This document shows, one piece after another, positions 14,891 through 21,650 of a stretch of DNA of 21,650 nt (positions are counted from its first letter, which is position 1; each line of letters opens with the position of its first letter). The notes below the pieces were generated by a model, which made no database searches, had not been told where the DNA came from, and worked only from the letters and a program-made list of their open reading frames with translations. This DNA comes from an uncultured Pseudomonadota bacterium (GTDB lineage: Bacteria; Pseudomonadota; Gammaproteobacteria; Burkholderiales; Methylophilaceae): the NCBI GenBank assembly GCA_903860085.1, contig CAIOPD010000093.1, positions 1 to 21,650 of the forward strand, given 5' to 3'. Position numbers and translations under genes: made by a program.

Positions 14891-16504
14891 TTATTTTAAG
14901 TGTATATCAAAATTCAATTTGGCAGTAATCGGATGCCGCCTATCTTTACCAAAGCCTTTATGCGTAATACGGACACCGACCGGCGACTGTCTCCGTTTAT
15001 ATTCATTACGATCAATCAGCATAATCACACGTTGCACAACTGCAGTAGCATATCCCATTGCCACAATATTAGCCTGACTAAGGTCATCTTCTACGTATGC
15101 TTGAATAATACCGTCCAGCACTTCATAGGGAGGTAAACTATCCTGATCCAGCTGATTAGCCCGAAGCTCGGCTGATGGTGGGCGCGTAATGATGCGAGAC
15201 GGGATTACTGGAGACAGGCTGTTGCGATAATTGGCTAGTTGATAAACCATAGTTTTTGGCACATCTTTTAATAAAGCGAACCCCCCCGCCATATCCCCAT
15301 ACAGCGTACAGTATCCGACTGCCATTTCACTTTTATTACCAGTAGTCACAACGATACTGCCAAATTTATTGCTAATGGCCATTAGCAACATGCCGCGTAT
15401 ACGTGCTTGTAGATTTTCTTCTGTAGCATCCATAGGCAGCTGATTAAACATAGGCGCCAGCGTAGCTATGTATTGTTCATATAGCCCTTTAATTGCAATC
15501 TCATCATACTTCACAGATAAAATTTCAATCATTTCACGTGCATCATTGACACTGATATCCGCAGTAAATTCTGAAGGCATCATCACTGCATGGACTTTAT
15601 CTGCACCTAGTGCATCAACTGCAATGGCAAGTGTTAGCGCAGAATCAATGCCACCTGAGAGACCAAGCACCACGCCGGGAAAACCATTTTTATTAATATA
15701 GTCGGCAAGCCCTAATTTAAGTGCCGCATACACAGAAGCGACTAAATTCATAGGTTCTGCGATTGCCGCAGGTACGGGTTGATTGTGCTGAAATTCTATG
15801 AGCGCTAAAGCTGATTTGAATGCTGGCAATTGTTGCGTTAACTGCCCCTGAGCACTCAGCACAAAAGAGGCTCCATCAAACACCAACTCATCTTGTCCGC
15901 CTACCATATTGGCGTAAATGATTGGCAATCCAGTTTCCTCAACACGCTGACGTAATATTTCCAAACGTGTGGACTGTTTTTCCATATGGTATGGTGAGGC
16001 GTTAATGGCAATCAATATCTCAGCTCCAGCCGCTTTCGCTAATAAAGCAGGCTCTGCTTCCCAAACATCAGCACAAATCAACGTACCAATTTTAAAACCA
16101 TGATGCTTGAACACTAACGCTTGATAGCCAGGCGTAAAGTATCGCTTTTCATCAAATACACTGTGATTAGGAAGCACATGCTTATGATAGGTGGCTGTGA
16201 TTTCGCCATCCTCCAACACGGATAAGGCGTTAAAACATCCTTCTGGCGTTTGCTGTGGGTGGCCAATGATGACCGTAATCCCTTGCAACTCCTTGCATAA
16301 CTGTTGCAAACCCTGCTCGCACAAGCGTAAAAAATCTTCGCGTAATAACAAATCTTCCGGCGGGTATCCGCATAGAGATAGTTCTGGCGTAATCAGTAGT
16401 GTTGCGCCCTGCGCCTTGGCCTGGCTTGCACAAGCAATGATTTTAGCCATATTGCCGGCGACATCCCCCACCATGCAATTAATTTGCGCGATTGCAATCT
16501 TCAT
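14891..16504 (-). CDS. nadE: Glutamine-dependent NAD(+) synthase
   Basis: A 537-residue two-domain enzyme. The N-terminal nitrilase-type glutaminase (about 1-250) has the Glu-Lys-Cys triad in TPELSLCGYPPEDL (Glu41), YHKHVLPNHSVFDEKRYF and LICADVWE. The C-terminal synthetase domain begins near VVLGLSGGIDSALTLAIA, whose SGGIDS is the ATP pyrophosphatase loop, and continues with TTGNKSEMAVGYCTLYGD and IITRPPSAELRANQLDQDSL. Ammonia from glutamine is channelled to convert deamido-NAD to NAD in the cytoplasm. Being next to glnB, it ties a glutamine-consuming step to nitrogen sensing, although co-regulation is inferred. It follows the ankyrin gene by 67 nt. Confidence 0.95.
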   Translation of the reverse strand: MKIAIAQINCMVGDVAGNMAKIIACASQAKAQGATLLITPELSLCGYPPEDLLLREDFLRLCEQGLQQLCKELQGITVIIGHPQQTPEGCFNALSVLEDGEITATYHKHVLPNHSVFDEKRYFTPGYQALVFKHHGFKIGTLICADVWEAEPALLAKAAGAEILIAINASPYHMEKQSTRLEILRQRVEETGLPIIYANMVGGQDELVFDGASFVLSAQGQLTQQLPAFKSALALIEFQHNQPVPAAIAEPMNLVASVYAALKLGLADYINKNGFPGVVLGLSGGIDSALTLAIAVDALGADKVHAVMMPSEFTADISVNDAREMIEILSVKYDEIAIKGLYEQYIATLAPMFNQLPMDATEENLQARIRGMLLMAISNKFGSIVVTTGNKSEMAVGYCTLYGDMAGGFALLKDVPKTMVYQLANYRNSLSPVIPSRIITRPPSAELRANQLDQDSLPPYEVLDGIIQAYVEDDLSQANIVAMGYATAVVQRVIMLIDRNEYKRRQSPVGVRITHKGFGKDRRHPITAKLNFDIHLK

Positions 16505-16571
16505 TTAAGTGCTTTCATTGCAAATAAGCTTTAACCTAGTGACTAAACTGCAAACAGCCAAAGTTGGGAGA

Positions 16572-17525
16572 TTAATAAGAACCACCAGCCTCTTTTAGAA
16601 GGTGAACGATTTCTGTATCACGGCCTTTAAGTGCGTACACCAAAGGTGTCAGTCCATATTGGTCTTTAGCTTTTACATCAGCTTTATTGTCGATGAGCAA
16701 TTTAACGATGCCCGCATTCTTGTTACTAACCGCAACATGAAGTAATGATGAACCTTGATAGTCCAAATTATTCACATTAGCACCCGCTTTAATAAGTACG
16801 CGCGCTGAATCCAGTTTTGATTTTTTAACTGCCCAAGTTAAAGCAGTCCACTCTGAAGCATCCTTTTGTTCTAACACTGCACCTTTTTGCACAAGCAATT
16901 CAACAACTAGTGCGTGACCTTCTCGCGCAGCAATCATTAACGCTGTGGTTTCTAATCTATCGCGCGCCTGCATATCGGCTTGATGCTCAAGCAGAGTTTT
17001 AACTGTTGCTAAGTCACCGCCCTTGGCTGCGTGCATAAGAACCGTTTTGCCATCATCGCTTCTGGAATTTACATCCACGCCATGCTTCAATAAAATATCT
17101 ACTGCTGGGGCGAAGCCTGCTACTGCAGCCATACCAAAAGCACTCCAACCAGCAGCGTCACGTACTTTCGGATCAGCACCATGACTCAGCAAGACTTCTA
17201 TGGTGTCAATATAGTTTTTCTTGGCAGCAAACATTAGTGCTGTCCAGCCACCGTTATCCTTCGCATTCACATCAGCGCCTTTGTTTAAGAGCGCAGAGGC
17301 AACTTCAGCATTATTCTTGCGCGCTGCGTACATTAAAGCGGTAATACCGTCCGCATCTTTAACATTAGCACTAGCACCGCTATTTAACATTGCATTGACC
17401 GCAGCCAAGTCGCCTTTCCCTGCGGCTGTTAGCATGTAGCTAATCTCTTCGGTTGCTTGGGCAGAAGACACTGCCATTAATGCCAACAGGCAAAATGCAA
17501 AAATATTTTTGTATAGAGTATGCAT
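16572..17525 (-). CDS. Exported ankyrin-repeat protein
   Basis: A 317-residue protein with a signal peptide (NIFAFCLLALMAVSSAQA) and then about eight or nine consecutive 33-residue ankyrin repeats covering almost the whole mature chain. The repeats carry the usual DGITALMYAARKN and LLNKGADVNAKDNGGWTALM pattern, with recurring G-TALM-AA and GADV cores. Ankyrin arrays bind other proteins; no enzyme domain is present, so it is likely a periplasmic scaffold or inhibitor of unknown partner. It starts only 10 nt after the sucD stop with no clear ribosome-binding site, so it is probably translated from the sucCD message. Nothing in it explains a link to succinyl-CoA synthetase. Confidence 0.88.
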   Translation of the reverse strand: MHTLYKNIFAFCLLALMAVSSAQATEEISYMLTAAGKGDLAAVNAMLNSGASANVKDADGITALMYAARKNNAEVASALLNKGADVNAKDNGGWTALMFAAKKNYIDTIEVLLSHGADPKVRDAAGWSAFGMAAVAGFAPAVDILLKHGVDVNSRSDDGKTVLMHAAKGGDLATVKTLLEHQADMQARDRLETTALMIAAREGHALVVELLVQKGAVLEQKDASEWTALTWAVKKSKLDSARVLIKAGANVNNLDYQGSSLLHVAVSNKNAGIVKLLIDNKADVKAKDQYGLTPLVYALKGRDTEIVHLLKEAGGSY

Positions 17526-17535
17526 AAGAATTAGG

Positions 17536-18417
17536 CTATTTTATTTTAAGATTAATTGCAGCCAACACGGCTTCACCAAGTCCTGCCGGCGAACTTGCTA
17601 CTACTGCACCAGCGCGCTCTAAAGCGCGCATTTTATCTTCGGCTTTACCACTGCCTCCAGAAATAATAGCACCTGCATGACCCATGCGTTTACCCGCAGG
17701 CGCCGTTTGTCCCGCAATGTAAGCCGCGACAGGTTTACTTACATTACTTTTAATAAATTCGGCTGCCGCTTCCTCATCAGAACCACCAATCTCACCCACC
17801 ATAATGATGGCTTCGGTTTCATCATCGGCTTCAAACATTTCTAAGCATTCAATAAAATTCAACCCCTTAATCGGGTCGCCGCCAATACCAACGCAGGTAC
17901 TTTGTCCTAACTTCAAGGCTGTAGTCTGATGCACTGCTTCATAAGTGAGCGTGCCAGATCGAGACACAATACCGACTTTACCGCGTAAATGAATGCTACC
18001 AGGCATAATGCCGATTTTACACTCGTCAGGGGTAATCACACCGGGGCAATTAGGGCCAATTAACTTAACATTATAAGAGTTGAGCACATGCTTAACATTC
18101 AGCATATCTAATACCGGGATACCCTCGGTAATGCAAATAATCAGCTCAATACCAGCATCGCAAGCCTCTAAAATAGAATCTGCTGCAAACGCGGGGGGCA
18201 CATAAATCACGCTCGCAGTCGCGCCAGTTTCACGCACCGCATCACGCATAGTATTAAATACAGGTAAACCTAAGTGTATTAAGCCACCCTTACCCGGCGT
18301 AACTCCACCGACCATTTTAGTTCCATAAGCCAATGCCTGTTCAGAGTGAAAGCTACCTTGCTTCCCGGTAAACCCTTGGCAAAGCACTTTAGTGTTTTTA
18401 TTAACTAATATACTCAT
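17536..18417 (-). CDS. sucD: Succinate--CoA ligase subunit alpha
   Basis: A 293-residue alpha subunit of succinyl-CoA synthetase. The CoA-binding Rossmann domain has QGFTGKQGSFHSEQA and the VTPGKGG motif; the phosphohistidine region is GHAGAIISGGSGKAEDKM near residue 250, with the active-site histidine present. PNCPGVITPDECKIGIMPG is a further signature. It makes or uses succinyl-CoA with SucC in the TCA cycle. The start overlaps the sucC stop by four bases (ATGA). Malate thiokinase subunits of serine-cycle methylotrophs are related, but the sequence reads as classical SucD. Confidence 0.95.
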   Translation of the reverse strand: MSILVNKNTKVLCQGFTGKQGSFHSEQALAYGTKMVGGVTPGKGGLIHLGLPVFNTMRDAVRETGATASVIYVPPAFAADSILEACDAGIELIICITEGIPVLDMLNVKHVLNSYNVKLIGPNCPGVITPDECKIGIMPGSIHLRGKVGIVSRSGTLTYEAVHQTTALKLGQSTCVGIGGDPIKGLNFIECLEMFEADDETEAIIMVGEIGGSDEEAAAEFIKSNVSKPVAAYIAGQTAPAGKRMGHAGAIISGGSGKAEDKMRALERAGAVVASSPAGLGEAVLAAINLKIK

Positions 18418-19577
18418 ACTAGAACTGCCTTCACAGCTTGCACCGCAGCATCGGTTAAGCCATCGGCCGAAATGATATTTAACCCACTAGTTTGTAACAT
18501 GGTTTTACCTAATTCCACATTGGTACCTTCTAAACGTACAATCACTGGAATTTGCATACCAACTTCTTTCACCGCAGTAATAATACCTTCGGCAATAATA
18601 TCGCAGCGCATAATACCGCCAAAAATATTCACCAAGATAGCTTTTACATTACTATCTGCCAAAATTATTTTAAATGCTTTAGTAACAGTTTCTGCTGTAG
18701 CGCCTCCGCCGACATCTAAAAAGTTAGCTGGCGCCCCACCATGCAGTTTAATCAAATCCATAGTTGCCATCGCTAAACCAGCTCCGTTTACCATGCAACC
18801 AATATTGCCATTAAGCGCGATATAGTTTAAACCGGCGTGATGCGCAACAGCCTCTTTGCTGTCCTCCTGCGACCAGTCGCGTTGCTCTGCCAAAGCCTTT
18901 TGTCTGTAAAGCGCATTATCGTCCACGCTCATTTTGCAATCTAGGGCAAAGAGCTTGCCATCACTAGTGACGACTAAAGGGTTGATTTCCAACAAAGCCA
19001 AATCATTTTCTTTAAATAGCTTATAAAGACCTTTTAGAATTTTGGAAAAAGCGCTGATTTGATCACCGACTAAGTCTAGTTTAAAGCCCAAGTTACGGGC
19101 CTGGTAATCCATTAATCCAGTTAAAGGGTCACAGACTTCCTGCAATATTTTTTCTGGGCTGTTTTGGGCAATTTCTTCAATATCCATACCGCCAGCGCTT
19201 GAGGCTACGACGACCACGCGCTCCAACGATCTATCTACTAGCATGGATAAATATAATTCACGTGCGATTGGCAGTGTTTCTTCAATCAACACTTGATTCA
19301 CCGGTTGACCATCTGGTGCATTTTGATAGGTGACTAAAGTTTTACCTAATAGCTCACTGGCAACCACCTGCGCTTCACTTGCTGATTTAACAACTTTAAC
19401 GCCGCCCGCCTTACCGCGGCCACCGGCATGCACCTGTGCTTTCACAACCCAGGCATTACTAGCAATTTCAGTGGTGACGGCTACCGTCTCCTTCGCTACA
19501 GCCACTACTTGACCTCGCGGCACCGGAATACCATATTTTTGCAATAGCGTCTTGGCTTGATATTCATGCAAATTCAT
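18414..19577 (-). CDS. sucC: Succinate--CoA ligase subunit beta
   Basis: A 387-residue beta subunit with the start MNLHEYQAKTLLQKYGIPVP and an ATP-grasp domain (VVKAQVHAGGRGKAGGVKVV at about 42-61; LLEINPLVVTSDGKLFALDCK near 200). The C-terminal ligase domain contains NGAGLAMATMDLIKLHGG, PANFLDVGGGA and VNIFGGIMRCDIIA. It binds nucleotide and succinate and works with SucD. It is first in the sucC-sucD-ankyrin-nadE-glnB run. No sucA or sucB lies nearby, so the 2-oxoglutarate dehydrogenase genes, if present, are elsewhere. Confidence 0.95.
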   Translation of the reverse strand: MNLHEYQAKTLLQKYGIPVPRGQVVAVAKETVAVTTEIASNAWVVKAQVHAGGRGKAGGVKVVKSASEAQVVASELLGKTLVTYQNAPDGQPVNQVLIEETLPIARELYLSMLVDRSLERVVVVASSAGGMDIEEIAQNSPEKILQEVCDPLTGLMDYQARNLGFKLDLVGDQISAFSKILKGLYKLFKENDLALLEINPLVVTSDGKLFALDCKMSVDDNALYRQKALAEQRDWSQEDSKEAVAHHAGLNYIALNGNIGCMVNGAGLAMATMDLIKLHGGAPANFLDVGGGATAETVTKAFKIILADSNVKAILVNIFGGIMRCDIIAEGIITAVKEVGMQIPVIVRLEGTNVELGKTMLQTSGLNIISADGLTDAAVQAVKAVLV

Positions 19578-19593
19578 AACAATAGTGCTCTAT

Positions 19594-19686
19594 TTAATCG
19601 TAACTATCATTTTCTCGCAATTCAGCCAAATGTGCTAGTACTGGCTTCATATTCTCAGCCAATACAGCCAAGCCGACGGGTGCCAA
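19594..19686 (-). CDS. Possible micro-ORF upstream of sucC
   Basis: A short frame ends 16 nt before the sucC start. From a TTG at 19684-19686 it gives 30 residues; from an internal ATG it gives MKPVLAHLAELRENDSYD, 18 residues. The composition looks protein-like (amphipathic helix with a charged tail) rather than random. It has no strong ribosome-binding site. It could be a leader peptide for sucC, the worn end of a lost gene, or chance. Confidence 0.25.
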   Translation of the reverse strand: MAPVGLAVLAENMKPVLAHLAELRENDSYD

Positions 19687-19689
19687 GTG

Positions 19690-19695
19690 TATAAT
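19690..19695 (+). promoter_or_regulatory. serB promoter -10 element
   Basis: A perfect TATAAT, preceded directly by TG, lies 28 nt before the serB start. No good -35 box is found at 17 nt, so the element may rely on extended -10 contacts. The transcript would begin near 19702. Confidence 0.45.
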
Positions 19696-19723
19696 CTACT
19701 TTTTTAATACAATCAAAAAAACT

Positions 19724-20563
19724 ATGCGTTTAGTTATTCAAAGCCAAGCCATCAATTATTCACATTTAGCCCATATTCATCAATTATGTGCGACTAGTGT
19801 GCAATTTGTGCAAACTGGACAACACGCCTACTACTTAGCTAACCAAACGCAGATTCTGCCCGAAGTCCAGCAGTTTTGTATGGACCAGCATATAGATTGT
19901 AGTTATGTGCAAAATAAGCAAATCCTAAATAATTTTGGTTTGTGTGTCATGGATATGGATTCGACACTTATTAGCATTGAATGTATTGATGAAATCGCAG
20001 ATATGATCAATATCAAACCGCAAGTGGCCGAAATTACTGAACGCGCAATGCAAGGTGAACTTGACTTTGCGCAAAGCCTACGTCAACGCGTTTCGCTATT
20101 AAAAGGCTTGGAACAATCTGCTCTGATGCGCGTGTTGGACGAACGGCTAAAACTTAATCCAGGGGCCATTGAGTTAATTGCCGCTTGCAGAAGCAATAAC
20201 ATTACCACCTTACTGGTTTCTGGTGGCTTTACCTTTTTTGCTGAGCAAGTCAAAACGATGTTAGGTTTGGATTATGCGATTTCTAATAAGCTGGAAATTA
20301 TAGATGGTAAATTGACTGGTCATATATTAGGCGATATTGTGGATGCACAAGGTAAGGCTGATGAGCTTGTTAAACTACGTGAAAAGTTAGGATTAACTGC
20401 CGCGCAAACCATTGCCATCGGTGATGGCGCTAACGATCTTAAAATGATGGCGGTTGCTGGTATCGGCATCGCTTACCATGCTAAACCTATCGTACAAACA
20501 CAGGCAACTTATGCCCTTAATTATGTGGGGTTAGACGGCGTAGTGAATTTGCTCACCACTTAG
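19724..20563 (+). CDS. serB: Phosphoserine phosphatase
   Basis: A 279-residue HAD-superfamily phosphatase that makes L-serine from phosphoserine. Motif I is DMDSTLI with the nucleophile Asp77 and acid Asp79; the cap-domain ECIDEIADM follows; motif II is LLVSGGFTFFAEQVK; motif III/IV is IAIGDGANDLKMMAVAGIGIAYHAKP. It is shorter than E. coli SerB (322), lacking a full N-terminal ACT-like region but keeping about 70 residues before the catalytic core. It is divergent from sucC with a 146-bp shared upstream region, and convergent with the DUF455 gene, only 4 nt away. Confidence 0.95.
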   Translation: MRLVIQSQAINYSHLAHIHQLCATSVQFVQTGQHAYYLANQTQILPEVQQFCMDQHIDCSYVQNKQILNNFGLCVMDMDSTLISIECIDEIADMINIKPQVAEITERAMQGELDFAQSLRQRVSLLKGLEQSALMRVLDERLKLNPGAIELIAACRSNNITTLLVSGGFTFFAEQVKTMLGLDYAISNKLEIIDGKLTGHILGDIVDAQGKADELVKLREKLGLTAAQTIAIGDGANDLKMMAVAGIGIAYHAKPIVQTQATYALNYVGLDGVVNLLTT

Positions 20564-20567
20564 CGTA

Positions 20568-21398
20568 CTACAAGACAAGCAACTGTTCTAATTCAGCCTC
20601 AGTAAATCCGGCTTTGCGCCTAGCTTCTAAATTAAACGGGCCACGTAGCTTAGGTGCTGAATATTCCACGCAAAGGCGCTCAAAGGTTGGTAATGGAGAC
20701 AATCCCTGCTCATTACACAAGTAATTAAACCAAGTATTACCAATAGCGACATGCCCCACTTCATCGCGTAAGGTAATATCCAAAATTTTAGCAGCTTGCA
20801 AATCTCCTGCCTGCGCCAGCTTTTCCCTTAGCGCTGGTAAAGCATCCAAACCTCTAGCCTCCATAGTTCTTGGCACTAAAGCCATCCGTGCCAAGATATT
20901 CAGCTTAGTTCTATCCACCATTTCCCAGAGACTATTATGTGCAGCAAAGTCGCCGTAATGAAACCCGAGATATTGCAAATGTCCATTCAGTAAATTGAAA
21001 TGATGCGCTTCTTCTGCAGCCACTTGTAGCCAATTGGCATAGTAGCTTTTGGGCATATCACTGAAGCGCCAAATAGCGTCCAACGCTAAATTTATAGCAT
21101 TAAACTCTATATGGGTGAGCGCATGAACGAGCGCAGCACGGCCAGCAATCGTATTCATTGCACGGCGTTTCACTAGCAATGGAGGAACCAACTCTGGCTT
21201 TTCAGGCCGTCCGGGAATTGCACGCAACTCGGTAGCTAATATGGATTCGCTTGAACGGATAAGGTCAAGTTGTATCTCTCCACTTTGCCAAGAGAGCGCT
21301 AATGCACTGACTGCCTTTGATTTCAGTAGCGCATCAGGTTCAGCTAAGCAGTTTAAGGCGGCTAAGCGAAGTTCAACAAAGGGTTGTTGCAAACACAT
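20568..21398 (-). CDS. Ferritin-like DUF455 family protein
   Basis: A 276-residue protein with a four-helix diiron bundle of the kind found in MiaE-like and DUF455 proteins. Likely metal-binding segments are HIEFNAINLALD, AAEEAHHFNLLNGHL, MEARGLDALP and RDEVGHVAIGNTWF, which contain the glutamates and histidines expected of such a site. The reaction is not established; RNA or small-molecule oxygenation is possible by fold only. Its ATG overlaps the stop of the upstream beta-propeller gene by one base (TAATG), so it is translationally coupled to it. It ends 4 nt from the convergent serB. Confidence 0.87.
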   Translation of the reverse strand: MCLQQPFVELRLAALNCLAEPDALLKSKAVSALALSWQSGEIQLDLIRSSESILATELRAIPGRPEKPELVPPLLVKRRAMNTIAGRAALVHALTHIEFNAINLALDAIWRFSDMPKSYYANWLQVAAEEAHHFNLLNGHLQYLGFHYGDFAAHNSLWEMVDRTKLNILARMALVPRTMEARGLDALPALREKLAQAGDLQAAKILDITLRDEVGHVAIGNTWFNYLCNEQGLSPLPTFERLCVEYSAPKLRGPFNLEARRKAGFTEAELEQLLVL

Positions 21399-21649
21399 TA
21401 ATGCAATGGAATAAAATCTAATTCACCAGCCTTCATATCCGGTACCATTAAATATTGTTCATCCCTTGTTAGTGCAATATCTGCAGCAGATTGGTAACCA
21501 GCCTTTATTTCAGCTACTTCGCCAGCCAGATTTACGCTAAATACCTTCCCGTTTTTCCAGTCACTGACGTACATTTTTCCACTAGAATGATGCACTAAAC
21601 CATCACCACCACCAAAGCCTTCTGCGAGATTTGTGAATGCATGTGTTTT
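21398..21649 (-). CDS. C-terminal part of a beta-propeller (SMP-30/NHL-like) protein
   Basis: The frame is open from the window edge to the TAA at 21398-21400, giving about 83 residues of a longer protein. The text GGGDGLVHHSSGKMYVSDW, then VFSVNLAGEVAEIKAGYQSA, then DEQYLMVPDMKAGELDFIPL shows the repeating D-W-G-V and ALTxDEQYL pattern of gluconolactonase/SMP-30 or NHL propeller blades. A GTG at 21593-21595 could be mistaken for a start, but the conserved blade continues upstream of it. The full protein was probably exported; this cannot be seen here. It is coupled to the DUF455 gene. Confidence 0.75.
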   Translation of the reverse strand, partial: KTHAFTNLAEGFGGGDGLVHHSSGKMYVSDWKNGKVFSVNLAGEVAEIKAGYQSAADIALTRDEQYLMVPDMKAGELDFIPLH

Positions 21650-21650
21650 C

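Noticed and set aside
17536..19577. sucCD as malate thiokinase (mtkAB) of the serine cycle
   Set aside because: The N-terminus and CoA/ATP-grasp motifs read as classical SucC/SucD, and no other serine-cycle gene is in the window.

Overview
This window looks like chromosomal DNA from a moderately AT-rich betaproteobacterium. Protein flavour and gene order (rnm-yciO-M50 protease-trpS; yciB-yciI-bolA-parvulin; sucCD with nadE-glnB) suggest the Nitrosomonadales, most likely a Methylophilaceae-type methylotroph such as Methylotenera or Methylophilus. The placement is inference from recognised families, not a database search.

Layout. (1) 1-2363, minus strand: a housekeeping run of rnm (PHP phosphoesterase), yciO, a site-2 protease and the start of trpS. 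The protease reading frame is broken by one missing base in a short A/T run, which separates its start codon and HExxH motif from the rest. (2) 2566-4546, plus strand: yciB, yciI and bolA joined by 4-nt overlaps, then a periplasmic parvulin isomerase ending in a clear hairpin terminator. (3) 4712-6061: an OprB-like outer-membrane porin. (4) 6092-9342: the most accessory-looking part. It holds a short ParB-like protein, two small charged proteins that share a C-terminal motif, and between them a large secreted acid phosphatase/phospholipase C-type enzyme whose upstream region carries a tandem 9-bp repeat with the 11-bp spacing of a Pho box. A 400-bp stretch with nested inverted repeats follows. 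(5) 9343-11936: an lptF without lptG, facing an ArnT-like membrane glycosyltransferase. (6) 12327-14357: feoA-feoB ferrous iron uptake. (7) 14505-19577, minus strand: sucC-sucD-ankyrin protein-nadE-glnB, one probable transcription unit linking succinyl-CoA synthetase, NAD synthesis and nitrogen signalling. (8) 19724-20563: serB. (9) 20568-21649, minus strand: a ferritin-like DUF455 protein translationally coupled to the end of a beta-propeller protein that runs out of the window.

Most of the window is ordinary core metabolism and envelope biology. The points worth a second look are the broken protease gene, the phosphatase locus with its paired small proteins and possible Pho box, the structured DNA at 8942-9342, the solitary lptF, and a conserved-looking micro-ORF just upstream of sucC. 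No CRISPR array, tRNA, rRNA, insertion sequence or prophage gene was seen.
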